Part shown: positions 33,763 through 42,188 of the stretch, piece by piece
Layout of the letters: the number at the start of each line of letters is the position of its first letter
Position numbering within the stretch: the first letter of the stretch is position 1
Assembly (NCBI GenBank): GCA_021773115.1
Contig: JAJFKS010000005.1
Span: forward strand, 163,390 to 227,389
Source: Woeseiaceae bacterium
Lineage (GTDB): Bacteria > Pseudomonadota > Gammaproteobacteria > Steroidobacterales > Woeseiaceae
DNA length: 64,000 nt
Direction of reading: 5' to 3'
Made by a program: the position numbers and the translations under genes
Notes under the pieces: model-generated
Told to the model about the DNA's origin: nothing
Seen by the model: the letters and a program-made list of their open reading frames with translations, nothing else
Databases searched by the model: none

Positions 33763-34325
33763 CAGGCAGGAATCTGCTCAAAACAGATCGCGCTGGCCTC
33801 GGATGTTGCGATCGGTTCTTTCAATAGCTGACAATAATGTGGCTGGCCGTCGGCATGTTGTCGTGCGAAGTAACGACAATCCCGGCACTGCCCAAATGCT
33901 TGTCGATCCTGCGCTGCGAGCCGAGCTGACAGCAAGGCCTCCAGTCCGTCAGCCAGCGCGCTGTGTTGTGAACTGCCCAGGCGTTCGAGTGCATGAACCG
34001 TCGAGATGAGCGGATCGCGGCTCAGCAATTTTCGCCCTTTTGCGGTCAATGACAAGGTATTGCTGCGGCGGTCTTTGCTGTTCACTCGCTTTTTGACGAG
34101 GCCCTTGGTTTCAAGCGCTTTCAGGGTTTGCGAGACCGTGCCTTTGGTCAAGCCAAGATAGGTGGTCAACGCTGCGGCGGTCATCGAGAAGCGATTTGCG
34201 TGCTGCAGGTAGCGCAATGCCTCCCAGTGCACCGGCAATAAGCCCTCGGCGTGAGCTTCTGTGGTGAGCAGACGCCCGACTCGCTCCAGCAGTGCGGCGC
34301 TGTGACTGTAGTCGTCCGATTTCAT
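33762..34325 (-). CDS. MarR-family regulator with C-terminal four-Cys motif
   Basis: This is a 187-residue regulator. The winged-helix core (VHWEALRYLQHANRFSMTAAALTTYLGLTKGTVSQTLKALETKGLVKKRVNSKDRRSNTLSLT, given here in parts) is standard MarR. The final ~45 residues carry CRDCRYF, then HYCQLL and ICFEQ, giving four Cys that could hold zinc or an iron-sulfur cluster and so sense metal or redox state. I start at ATG 34325 because the -10 TACTAT ends just upstream, leaving a nearly leaderless message; the ORF track starts at a GTG nine codons earlier, which lies inside that promoter. It is divergent from a secreted protein and co-transcribed with the cyclo-ligase. Confidence 0.85.
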   Translation of the reverse strand: MKSDDYSHSAALLERVGRLLTTEAHAEGLLPVHWEALRYLQHANRFSMTAAALTTYLGLTKGTVSQTLKALETKGLVKKRVNSKDRRSNTLSLTAKGRKLLSRDPLISTVHALERLGSSQHSALADGLEALLSARLAAQDRQAFGQCRDCRYFARQHADGQPHYCQLLKEPIATSEASAICFEQIPA

Positions 34326-34331
34326 CAGCCT

Positions 34332-34400
34332 ATAGTATCGACTCAAAACCACTCTTGCAATTCCACCTGTGGATCGTTATGCTCACAACGGTATCGACTC
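34332..34400. promoter_or_regulatory. divergent control region with exact 10-bp direct repeat
   Basis: GTATCGACTC occurs at 34335-34344 and again at 34391-34400, in the same orientation. The first copy overlaps the -10 (TACTAT, 34332-34337 on the minus strand) of a promoter whose -35 TTGCAA is at 34355-34360, spacer 17. The second lies 20 bases ahead of the ATG of the divergent gene. This arrangement suits a MarR operator that controls both genes. Confidence 0.45.
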
Positions 34401-34420
34401 GACACTAAAGGACAGGAACA

Positions 34421-35140
34421 ATGAAACCCACTATCGCCACAGTTCTCATCGCCGGATTCGTTGCGAATACCGTATCCGCACATGAAATCCTTAGCCCGGT
34501 CGACAGCAGCAAAGCCGCGGCCTTTGATATCACCAAAGCCGGTGCGACCACGGATGGACGACTGACAACCTTCGCGATGGAACTGGTTGGCACGGCGGGC
34601 AGCATCAAGCCGACCCCCGTTGGCCAGTTAGCTGGCGCTAAAGTCGAGTCCTATGTTTGGCCAACGAGTCTGGATCCCGAAGTCGTCGGCTTCGACAAGG
34701 CTTCAGGTATTTTGTCACTCGCCATCACCGCGCATCCGGATTTCGATGACACCCCGTTGTTCGATGAAGATCAGGATGGCGACCCCGCGAACGACGGTGC
34801 CGACTGGCATTCACATTGGGTTGTACTGGTCGAAGACGCGGCCTGTGGCGCGGGACTCAAGGTCCGCGACGTCTCACCCGGTGTCGATCTGCTGCCTGCC
34901 ACCGCACCGTATCTGCCGATCGCACTCGATAGCCCTGGTATGAGTCCCACTCTCGACGGTCGAACTGCAAAGATAACGGTACCGGTCAGCGATACCGAGA
35001 ACGTTTCCTTTGATGCGGTGACCGCTGAACTCCAGGTCAACGAAAAAACCGAGGTGCCACTGTTGTGCGTCACCGGCGTCCATGATGTCGCTTCGGGTAA
35101 CCTGTCATTGCCAGGCCGTGTGACCGCCGTCGAACCGTAG
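34421..35140 (+). CDS. secreted protein of unknown function
   Basis: This is a 239-residue protein with a clean signal peptide (MKPTIATVLIAGFVANTVSA then HEIL). The mature part looks like all-beta. Near residue 110 it has an acidic, calcium-site-like run DEDQDGDPANDGADWHSHW, and two Cys (EDAACGAG, PLLCVTGVHD) that may form a disulfide. AAGGACAGG precedes the ATG. I do not recognise the family. Its placement opposite a MarR gene, with a shared 10-bp repeat in both promoters, says it is probably a target of that regulator. The HEIL start and His residues leave open a metal-binding role. Confidence 0.75.
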   Translation: MKPTIATVLIAGFVANTVSAHEILSPVDSSKAAAFDITKAGATTDGRLTTFAMELVGTAGSIKPTPVGQLAGAKVESYVWPTSLDPEVVGFDKASGILSLAITAHPDFDDTPLFDEDQDGDPANDGADWHSHWVVLVEDAACGAGLKVRDVSPGVDLLPATAPYLPIALDSPGMSPTLDGRTAKITVPVSDTENVSFDAVTAELQVNEKTEVPLLCVTGVHDVASGNLSLPGRVTAVEP

Positions 35141-35220
35141 ACAAGGCCGGAATCTGATGCGCGCCAAAATCACACATCGCGGCCGCAGCGAAGACCGTAT
35201 ATTTGCTGTAACTTGCGTCC

Positions 35221-35679
35221 ATGGACAAATTTTTAAGACAGGCGATTGATGAAGCCCAAGCGGGACTCCGCGACGGTGGCATCCCGATTGGATCAGTGCT
35301 GGTTGTCGGTGACCGCATCGTTGGGCGCGGGCACAATCAACGCGTGCAAAAAGGCAGTCCAGTATTGCACGCGGAAATGGATTGCCTGGAAAATGCCGGT
35401 CGACTACCGGTATCCGAATACCGCAAAGCGGTGCTCTACTCAACCTTGTCGCCCTGCGATATGTGTAGCGGAGCAATTCTGCTGTACGGCATTCCAAAAG
35501 TTGTCATTGGCGAGAATCGAAGCTTTCAGGGGCCGGAAGACTACCTGCGTTCGCGGGGTGTCAAAATCGAAGTTGTGGACGACAATGTATGTCGAAAACT
35601 GATGCACGACTTCATCGAGGCAAGCAGCTCACTCTGGAACGAAGATGTCGGTGAAGATGAGGCGACGCTCAAGTCATGA
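35221..35679 (+). CDS. cytosine deaminase-like nucleoside deaminase (yeast Fcy1 type)
   Basis: This is a 152-residue zinc deaminase of the CDA fold. Zinc and catalytic residues are seen in VLHAEMDCLENAGR (HAE) and TLSPCDMCSGAILLYGIP (PCxxC). The wider match, including PIGSVLVVGDRIVGRGHNQR, VVIGENRSFQGPEDYLRSRG and a tail VVDDNVCRKLMHDFIE followed by W.EDVGE, follows yeast cytosine deaminase Fcy1 as I recall it, rather than tRNA-adenosine deaminase TadA or guanine deaminase. E. coli CodA is an unrelated amidohydrolase, so this is the alternative enzyme type. It would feed cytosine into uracil salvage. No pyrimidine genes are adjacent. Confidence 0.85.
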   Translation: MDKFLRQAIDEAQAGLRDGGIPIGSVLVVGDRIVGRGHNQRVQKGSPVLHAEMDCLENAGRLPVSEYRKAVLYSTLSPCDMCSGAILLYGIPKVVIGENRSFQGPEDYLRSRGVKIEVVDDNVCRKLMHDFIEASSSLWNEDVGEDEATLKS

Positions 35680-35954
35680 TGGCTTGTCGATTTTTTGAAA
35701 GGTCCGGAACCAGCATCGCTCGCCACCAACCAGTATCGAACTGAACTTGACGAGTTCGCCGGTCGGGTCTGTGACGAACGCAATCGACTCGTGAAATTTC
35801 AGTTCGTAGCATGGTCCCCAGAACGTAGCCCGGTACCATTGAGAGTTGTGCCCCTCCACCAGAAGTGCGTCTCCCTAGAATTAGAATGCTTGCGAATGGC
35901 TTGGTAAACATTTCTCAACTCCTTGGTCATCCACGTCGGACGACACGGTTTCAT
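35674..35954 (-). pseudogene. frameshifted small conserved gene remnant
   Basis: Two frames on the minus strand look like two halves of one small protein. The first, from ATG 35954 with AAAGG upstream, reads MKPCRPTWMTKELRNVYQAI then RKHSNS before continuing into an unlikely tail. The second frame, entered right after, reads GDALLVEGHNSQWYRATFWG then PCYELKFHESIAFVTD and stops at 35674. A two-base excess (or one-base loss) near 35872-35880 would join them into a protein of about 94 residues. The second half has no usable start of its own except a GTG at 35859. I do not recognise the family with certainty. A sequencing or assembly error at this point would give the same picture. Confidence 0.45.
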
Positions 35955-36046
35955 TGAAATAATGTTACCTTTGGTCAGCTAAACGCACGCTTTCCGGACT
36001 GTTAAAGTTTCTTAATGTTGCTGACCGAGCCACTGGGAGAATGCTG

Positions 36047-36529
36047 GTGAAAAACAAATACATGAGAACCGTTTTTCTATTGTCGATGTCGGGCTTTGCT
36101 GCTTTAGCCGGCTGCGCGCCCGGTGCCGTTGTTTACAATAGCCCGAAAGACGAAGCACTCGAACTGGAATCACCAGCCGCGGCTCATGCGCGAAGTGAAG
36201 CGCTGCAAACGGTAGCCGAAAGCCGTCGTTTGGTTGCCGAGGGCATGGCGCAGCTGGCGAGGGCTCGCGAGAAAATTATTCTGGGTGAGCAAAGGCTGAT
36301 TGAGGCTGACAAATTGAGTGAGCGGGCAGCAAGCGCCGGTTCTGCGATGATGCTTGATCGTGCCGCTGGCAAAATTCGTGAGGCCAACGAGATGATTCTG
36401 CTTAATCAACAGGAAATCGCCGAGGCTCAGCGCAAAATCCGTGACGGTCGCATGCAGATGAACGTCGCAGCAAACCTGCTCAGAGAGCTTGATGATGAGC
36501 GCATTAGAGTGCCGCAATCAGACCGGTAA
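36047..36529 (+). CDS. coiled-coil lipoprotein of unknown function
   Basis: This is a 160-residue lipoprotein with lipobox LAGC in FLLSMSGFAALAGCAPGA. The mature protein is almost entirely one charged helix with a heptad-like run of Ala, Leu, Glu, Arg and Gln (AESRRLVAEGMAQLARAREKI, AAGKIREANEMI), suggesting a coiled coil that lies in the periplasm, in the manner of Lpp- or YdgA-like small proteins. I start at GTG 36047 because GGGAG is seven bases upstream; the ATG at 36041 is too close to it. Family unknown. A 7-bp inverted repeat GGTCAGC/GCTGACC (35973-35979, 36020-36026) frames its upstream region. Confidence 0.7.
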   Translation: MKNKYMRTVFLLSMSGFAALAGCAPGAVVYNSPKDEALELESPAAAHARSEALQTVAESRRLVAEGMAQLARAREKIILGEQRLIEADKLSERAASAGSAMMLDRAAGKIREANEMILLNQQEIAEAQRKIRDGRMQMNVAANLLRELDDERIRVPQSDR

Positions 36530-36536
36530 GCGAAAC

Positions 36537-37634
36537 TCAGTCGATCCCGCGGCCGAGAACACTGTGTCGATGCGCGTAGCCGAAATATATTGCCAGGCCA
36601 ATGGCCATCCAGATTGCAAAGCGCAGCCAGGTGATTGCGGGCAACTCGATCATCAGCCAGGCGCAAGACAACACGCCGGCAGCGGGAACGAACGGACTGA
36701 ACGGTGTCCGAAACGGCCGCTCAAGTGACGGCTGCTGTATTCTGAGAACAATCACACCTCCACAAGCCAGCGCAAACGCCGCCAATGTGCCGATATTGAC
36801 GAGTTCAGCTATTTGCCCAAGCGGTATCAGTCCGGCGACCAACGCGATGATTATGCCGCAAAGCGCGATCACTTTTACCGGGGTTCGGGACCGCCGCGAA
36901 ACCTCACCGAAAGCACGAGGCAGCAAGCCATCACGTGACATGGCGAAGAATATACGGGTCTGGCCGTAGTATGAAACCAGCATCACTGATGTCAGCCCAG
37001 CGATGGCGCCGGCTGCTACAACCCCGGCTGCCACGTTCTGGCCAATATTCAGCAATGCTGATGAAACTGGCGAGGCAACATTCAGGCTCTGGTATGGCGC
37101 GATTAATGTAAGCAGCGCTGCAACTGCGATGTACAGTGCCGTGCAAATAATGAGTGAACCGATGATGCCGCGTGGCATGTCACGTTGAGGATTGCGAGTC
37201 TCTGCGGCTGCTGTCGATACCGCATCGAAGCCGATGAAAGCAAAAAACACCAACGCCGCACCGTGCATGACGCCCGTCCAGCCGAATGGCATGAATGGCC
37301 GCCACAAGTCGAATCGCAGGTGGAAAAAGGCGACCAGCAAGAAGACAGCAATCGCGATCAATTTGACCGCTACGATCGCTGCGTTGAAACGCGCGCTCGT
37401 TTTGACGCCGATCGCGAGCAATATGCCGAGCGCCAGAACGATGAGGACTGCCGGCAAATTCAGGATGCCGCCATCCAGCGGTCCGTGCATTAGCGACATC
37501 GGCACGTGAAGACCAAATACCGCCAGCTCGTCAGTCACGTAGCCTGCCCAGCCGACCGCTACTGCCGAGACGGCGAGGGCATACTCAAGGACAAGGAAAG
37601 CTAATGCATAGACACGCGGCGACAGCGGGCTCAT
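36537..37634 (-). pseudogene. APC-family amino-acid permease, 5'-truncated
   Basis: The 365-residue ORF matches the C-terminal three quarters of cationic amino-acid permeases (YhdG/CAT type): LEYALAVSAVAVGWAGYV, FFAFIGFDAVSTAAAETRNPQRDMPRGII, TRIFFAMSRDGLLPRAFGEV and the C-terminal helices are intact. The first ~100-110 residues of the family, with TM1 to TM3 and the GIGAIIGTGIF substrate site, are missing. The ORF is open for only a few codons above its ATG before entering sequence that codes the C-terminus of the upstream kinase in another frame. The residues just after the start (SPLSPRVYALAF) already diverge from family consensus. A deletion joining the kinase locus to the permease is the likely cause; the product is unlikely to transport. 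Confidence 0.75.
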
Positions 37635-37669
37635 TTCTGGGTCATCGAATCCTTGTTCGATGGCCGGCT

Positions 37670-39073
37670 TTACAATCCCGAAGCAGGGCTCCGGGTATCG
37701 CCAGTGTCGCGAGGCAGAATCATTGTCATCCGAAGGCCCGGGTCAAGATTCTCTGTTCGCAGCTCACCCTTGTGCTGATCAACGACAGCTTTGACAAGAG
37801 AAAGGCCGAGGCCATTCCCCGGCTCTGATCTGGCAGTATCCAGCCGGACAAATCGCTGTTGTATGCGTAAATGATCCACCGCCGGCACACCACCACCGCT
37901 GTCGCTGACGGCGAGTTCGATCTGGCCGCCAAGCTCATTGATATCAATAGAAATGCTGCCGCCATACGGCGTGTACTTGACTGCGTTGTCCAACAGGTTT
38001 GCAAACGCCTGCGTGAGCAAGTCACGGTCACCGTAAATCAATACTTCTGGCTTAGACACAATGCTCAGAGTAACGCGCTTTTCATCTGCGGTGGCGCGAT
38101 AAAGCTCACACACACCGTCCACCAGCTCCATGACATTCAAAGTTGAAAAAGCTGTTCGATAGGCGCCGGATTCGATGCGAGCAATTCGTAGCAGTGCGTT
38201 GAAGGTCGCGAGTAGTTGATCCGACTCCGCGACACACTTTTCGAGCTCCGATGACATCGAAAGCTCGGTATGTGAGAGCGACTCCAGCCGGTTTCTCAAA
38301 CGGGTTAGTGGTGTTTTTAGATCATGCGCGACGCTGTCTCCAACGTGGCGCACATTATCGAGCAGAATTTCGATCTTCGACAACATGTCGTTGATCATAA
38401 TGGCAAGATCGTGATACTCGTCGCGTGACCCGGTGATTGGTATCCGCTCATTGAGTTCGCCGTCCATGATTTGCCGGGCGGTGCGGTTGATTATCGCGAT
38501 CCGGCGCTGTGCGCTGGCACTCATAAGTGCGCCACCGGCGATAGCAAGAATCAGGACGACCGCAATGCCCCACACGGCGGCCCGCTCAAACACGACCTTC
38601 AGTTCTGTGAGTTCCCGCAAGTCGCGCCCGACAAGCAAACGATAATCCCGGCCGACAGACAATATATTTGCTCGAAATCGAGATACACCGGCGCCATTGT
38701 GCGTCGTGTCGAATTCGATTTGTCCTGTAGAATCAGTCGCCAGCGTTGGCCAGCGCCGTAGGTTGCCAGCCAATGGCGATAAGTTCGAATCGGCAAAAAG
38801 ATAAATAGCCCCGCCGTCGGGCGAGCGCCGGACGCGCTCGGCCAGCACGTCAACCAGGCCAGTAACCCCGCGGCGTTCGTATTGCTCAGCCAGGCCAAGG
38901 ATCTCGCTCTCGATCGTGGCATCAATCTGGCGTCCGACACTGCCTATCGTTGCCCAGTACAGGATCGCGAAGAGAACCAGGGCGGACACCACGAACAATG
39001 CGGCATAGACAAGCGCCAGCCGAAAGGCACTGGTACGCATCAAAAGCCTGGCGTTCATCGGGGCATGTATCAT
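37670..39073 (-). CDS. sensor histidine kinase (EnvZ/PhoQ-like, HAMP)
   Basis: This is a 467-residue kinase with TM1 (LALVYAALFVVSALVLFAILYWA), a ~130-residue periplasmic sensor domain, TM2 (GIAVVLILAIAGGALMS), a HAMP segment (RRIAIINRTARQIMDGELNERIPI), H-box VGDSVAHDLKTPLTRLRNRLE, and an ATPase with FANLLDNAVKYTP (N), VSDSGGGVP (G1) and GNGLGLSLVKAVV (G2). Its ATG overlaps the regulator stop by four bases. The pair is divergent from a DegP-type protease, as in envelope-stress systems. The gene ends 35 bases before the truncated permease. Confidence 0.92.
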   Translation of the reverse strand: MIHAPMNARLLMRTSAFRLALVYAALFVVSALVLFAILYWATIGSVGRQIDATIESEILGLAEQYERRGVTGLVDVLAERVRRSPDGGAIYLFADSNLSPLAGNLRRWPTLATDSTGQIEFDTTHNGAGVSRFRANILSVGRDYRLLVGRDLRELTELKVVFERAAVWGIAVVLILAIAGGALMSASAQRRIAIINRTARQIMDGELNERIPITGSRDEYHDLAIMINDMLSKIEILLDNVRHVGDSVAHDLKTPLTRLRNRLESLSHTELSMSSELEKCVAESDQLLATFNALLRIARIESGAYRTAFSTLNVMELVDGVCELYRATADEKRVTLSIVSKPEVLIYGDRDLLTQAFANLLDNAVKYTPYGGSISIDINELGGQIELAVSDSGGGVPAVDHLRIQQRFVRLDTARSEPGNGLGLSLVKAVVDQHKGELRTENLDPGLRMTMILPRDTGDTRSPASGL

Positions 39074-39756
39074 TTGCCCAGTTCCTCGATGCGGTAGCCG
39101 GCACCGCGAACGGTATGCAGGAGTTGACGCGTATATCCCTTGTCGATCTTGCCACGCAGGCGGCTCATGTGAACGTCAATGACATTGGTCTGCGGGTCAA
39201 AATGGTAACCCCACACCGCCTCGAGCAGCATTGTCCGGGTGACAACCTGGCCTGCATGGCGCATCAGGTATTCCAGCAGCAGGAACTCCCTCGGCTGTAA
39301 ATCGATGCCCTGGCCGGAACGCGATACGCTGCGCCGCAACAGGTCCATCCTGAGATCCGCGACTTCGAGCGTCGTCAACTCACCGTCCGACGGTGCCGAC
39401 GGGCGCCGCAATAGCGCCTCGACACGCGCCTGCAATTCGACAAAGGCGAAAGGTTTGACGAGATAGTCATCGCTGCCGGCCTTGAGCCCGTCGACACGAT
39501 CTGCAACCTCGTCCAGCGCCGACAGAATCAGTACCGGTACGTGGATATTCGACGCACGGATTGTGCGGATGATCGTAAGCCCATCCACTTCGGGGAGCAT
39601 CCTGTCGACGATCAGCATGTCGTAAGACTCAGTCGTCGCCAGGAACAGTCCATCCTTGCCGGAGTTCGCACAGTCAACGACGTAACCGGCCTGTTGCAGA
39701 CCGCCGACAATAAACGATGCGACATCCTTGTCGTCTTCAATGATCAAAATGCGCAC
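39070..39756 (-). CDS. OmpR-family response regulator
   Basis: This is a 228-residue regulator: receiver (ILIIEDDKDVASFIVGGL, phospho-Asp in MLIVDRMLPEVDG, Thr/Ser switch LILSALD, conserved Lys in DDYLVKPFAF) plus winged helix (RSGQGIDLQPREFLLLEYLMRH, TMLLEAVWGYHFDPQTNVIDVHMSRLR). I use GTG 39756 (MRILIIEDD), with AGGGGTTGG upstream, rather than the ORF track's start 19 codons earlier, because family members begin exactly here. First gene of a two-gene operon with the kinase. The likely target is the divergent protease gene, in whose upstream region several palindromes and repeats occur. Confidence 0.93.
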   Translation of the reverse strand: MRILIIEDDKDVASFIVGGLQQAGYVVDCANSGKDGLFLATTESYDMLIVDRMLPEVDGLTIIRTIRASNIHVPVLILSALDEVADRVDGLKAGSDDYLVKPFAFVELQARVEALLRRPSAPSDGELTTLEVADLRMDLLRRSVSRSGQGIDLQPREFLLLEYLMRHAGQVVTRTMLLEAVWGYHFDPQTNVIDVHMSRLRGKIDKGYTRQLLHTVRGAGYRIEELGK

Positions 39757-39809
39757 GTCGACGACCAACCCCTGGCGTATGCCAACCGCAAAGTAGACTG
39801 TCGAATCTC

Positions 39810-39932
39810 TCACGAATACGGTCGTGAATGAAGAATAGATTTTAAACCTTACAAATTATTAATGTGCACGAAAACGGGCGTTAATGTTTGCCCGCGTACC
39901 TTCAGCTGTGAGACGCGACAGTCGCGTTAATG
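39810..39932. promoter_or_regulatory. repeat-rich divergent region between regulator and protease
   Basis: TCACG-(8)-CGTGA lies at 39810-39827. TTAATG occurs at 39859, 39881 and 39927, the first two 22 bases (two helical turns) apart, a spacing used by OmpR-family dimers. A perfect 7-1-7 palindrome ACGCGAC-a-GTCGCGT is at 39913-39927, ending 23 bases before the protease start and therefore within its leader or core promoter. Confidence 0.45.
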
Positions 39933-39950
39933 GTTTGAGGAGTTACGAGA

Positions 39951-41447
39951 ATGAAACAAAGAGCTTATCGAAGTCCTGTCGCTGTGCGGTGGATTGGTAT
40001 CGTTTCCGCACTGGCATTCATTGTTGCCGGGGCCGCAAGCGTGCTACCGGTAGCCTACGGTTCCAGCCAGGCTGGGCCATCAGTTTTCGAAGTGCCTGCC
40101 ACGACGAAGTCATTTGCGGACGTTGTTGAGATGGTGAGCCCGGCAGTGGTTGCGATTTCGATAAGCAAGCAAGCAGCAGCGTTGCCCGCTTCCGCATTTC
40201 CCCGCCACGGCGGGCAGGGATCGCCGTTCGATGATTTCTTCGACCGCTTTTTCGACGCGCCGGGTATGGCGCCGCCGAATAGCAGTCCCGTGCAGGCCCT
40301 GGGATCTGGCTTCCTGGTCGAAAAATCAGGCTACATCGTCACAAATAACCACGTAGTCGACGGCGCAGACTCGATTCGAGTATTGTTTCAGGATGGGCGC
40401 GAACTCGAAGCGTCACTGGTTGGAACCGACCCGAAAACCGATCTCGCGTTGTTAAAAGTCGAGACTCAAGACAGCCTGCCGGCGCTCGCATTCGGTGATT
40501 CAGATCACGCCCGAGTTGGTGACTGGGTTCTGGCCATTGGAAATCCTTTTGGGCTTGGTGGCAGCGCCACCGCCGGCATTATATCGGCGCGTGGTCGAGA
40601 CATTCGATCCGGGCCGTATGATGACTACCTCCAGATTGACGCGCCTATCAATAGCGGCAATTCAGGCGGACCGGTATTCAATGCCGATGGAGAGGTCATA
40701 GGCGTCAATACCGCGATCTACTCACCTAACGGCGGCAATGTCGGTATTGGCTTCGCGATTCCTTCAAAGCAGGTGCAGACCATCGTAGCTGAGCTGAAGA
40801 CATCCGGAGTCGTGCACCGCGGTTGGCTGGGCGTGCAAATTCAGGATATCGACACCGCGCTGGCCGCGAGCCTTGGGCTGGACGAATCAACCGGTGCGTT
40901 GATCGCCGACGTCATTGCAGATAGCCCGGCGGCAAAGTCAGATTTGCAGATTGGCGATGTCATCATGCAGTTTGGAGCGGACAAAATCGCGTCCGCTAAA
41001 GCGCTGAGTATCGCCGTTGCCAACACGGATCCCGCCATCAAAGTGCCGGTAAAAATACTCAGGGACGGCAAAAACAAAACCATACAGGTGAAACTCGGCG
41101 AATCTGAACTCGCGACGGCAAACGTCAGCGGCGGGACCGGGAAGTCAAATGCTGTCGGTGGCGACCTTGGGTTGGGATTGTCGAATCTGACGGATAATGA
41201 ACGCCAGCAGCTCGGCTTGCCGAATGACTATCCCGGCGTGATCATTCGTAAGGTCGACCCGAGCAGCTCGGCGGCCAGCCAGGGACTGCGGCCGGGCGAC
41301 GTAATCTCGCGAGTGGGATCGACGACCGTTCATAACGTCGCAGAAGCAAGCGCGGCAATCGGTAAAGCGAAAAAAACAGGCAAGAGTGCGGCACTACTGG
41401 TAAGGCGTCGCGATGGGCAGCAGTACGTCTCGGTTGCGTTTTCGTAA
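39951..41447 (+). CDS. degP: periplasmic serine protease of the DegP/HtrA (Do) family
   Basis: This is a 498-residue trypsin-like protease. One N-terminal hydrophobic segment (IGIVSALAFIVAGAASVLP) serves as signal or anchor. The catalytic triad is His in IVTNNHVVDGAD, Asp in PKTDLALLKVE and Ser in NSGNSGGPVFN. The Q-linker/LA loop region SAFPRHGGQGSPFDDFFDRFF is typical of Do. Two PDZ domains follow (GWLGVQIQDIDTAL; LGLGLSNLTDNERQQLGL). GAGGAG stands nine bases before ATG 39951. It degrades or refolds damaged envelope proteins. DegP, DegQ and MucD cannot be separated by eye. The divergent two-component pair is the probable regulator. Confidence 0.93.
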   Translation: MKQRAYRSPVAVRWIGIVSALAFIVAGAASVLPVAYGSSQAGPSVFEVPATTKSFADVVEMVSPAVVAISISKQAAALPASAFPRHGGQGSPFDDFFDRFFDAPGMAPPNSSPVQALGSGFLVEKSGYIVTNNHVVDGADSIRVLFQDGRELEASLVGTDPKTDLALLKVETQDSLPALAFGDSDHARVGDWVLAIGNPFGLGGSATAGIISARGRDIRSGPYDDYLQIDAPINSGNSGGPVFNADGEVIGVNTAIYSPNGGNVGIGFAIPSKQVQTIVAELKTSGVVHRGWLGVQIQDIDTALAASLGLDESTGALIADVIADSPAAKSDLQIGDVIMQFGADKIASAKALSIAVANTDPAIKVPVKILRDGKNKTIQVKLGESELATANVSGGTGKSNAVGGDLGLGLSNLTDNERQQLGLPNDYPGVIIRKVDPSSSAASQGLRPGDVISRVGSTTVHNVAEASAAIGKAKKTGKSAALLVRRRDGQQYVSVAFS

Positions 41448-41555
41448 CCGTCACAGAGTTTTTTGATAATGCAGAAAACCGGCGGACCGTATTTCTGGTC
41501 TTGCCTGAAGAGCCCGGCTGAATTGCTCGCCGGATGACTATGAAGAGGAATTAGC

Positions 41556-42188
41556 ATGAAAAAGGGATACGCATTACAGATCGTACCAATCGCGTTGGCC
41601 ACATTACTCATGGTGACCGCCTGCGACGCCAAGCCAAAGGCCGAAAACCTTGTCGTCGAAGAAGATATCGTCCTGAACGACGGCGCCGTGACCACGGAAT
41701 GGATTGTTGATGAGATCGTGCCGATACCGGCACTAAAGTCGCCAGGCGTCGGTGGAGCCCGGCCATCCACGAATCACATCTGGGTTCCGGGCGAATGGAT
41801 GCGTAACGGTGATGTCTGGGAATGGGTTAGCGGCTCATGGAAAAAGCCGCCATTCAAAAACGCAAGCTGGACGGCTGGTCACTGGCGCTTCGACGCTGAC
41901 AAATGGCATTGGACTCCCGGGTATTGGGTCGTTTCGCGTCGTCCACACCTCGTGTCGGAAAAGCCAGCGGCACCAGCCTTGCTCACTGAGACGAAACCGG
42001 AAAAACCGTCAGACCACAATCACTGGATCGCTGGCTACTGGGACTGGGATGGATCCTGGTACTGGATTCCCGGCTATTGGACAAGCAAGCCGAAGCCGGA
42101 CGCCGAATGGGCTCCCGGTCACTGGGATGACTTCGGTGTGGACGGCCACTATCGATGGATTGGTGGTCACTGGCACGTGAACGACTAA
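41556..42188 (+). CDS. YXWGXW-repeat lipoprotein
   Basis: This is a 210-residue lipoprotein with lipobox LLMVTAC. The mature protein carries repeated Trp-rich motifs of the type HIWVPGEWMRNGDVWEWVSG, AGHWRFDADKWHWTPGYWV, HWIAGYWDWDGSWYWIPGYW and YRWIGGHWH, which are the YXWGXW repeats found in secreted proteins of many bacteria. GAGGA precedes the ATG. Function of these proteins is unknown; the aromatic motifs suggest binding to glycans or to other envelope proteins. It follows the DegP gene on the same strand and may share the envelope-stress response. The spacer of 108 bases contains CCGGC/GCCGG but no clear terminator. Confidence 0.8.
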   Translation: MKKGYALQIVPIALATLLMVTACDAKPKAENLVVEEDIVLNDGAVTTEWIVDEIVPIPALKSPGVGGARPSTNHIWVPGEWMRNGDVWEWVSGSWKKPPFKNASWTAGHWRFDADKWHWTPGYWVVSRRPHLVSEKPAAPALLTETKPEKPSDHNHWIAGYWDWDGSWYWIPGYWTSKPKPDAEWAPGHWDDFGVDGHYRWIGGHWHVND

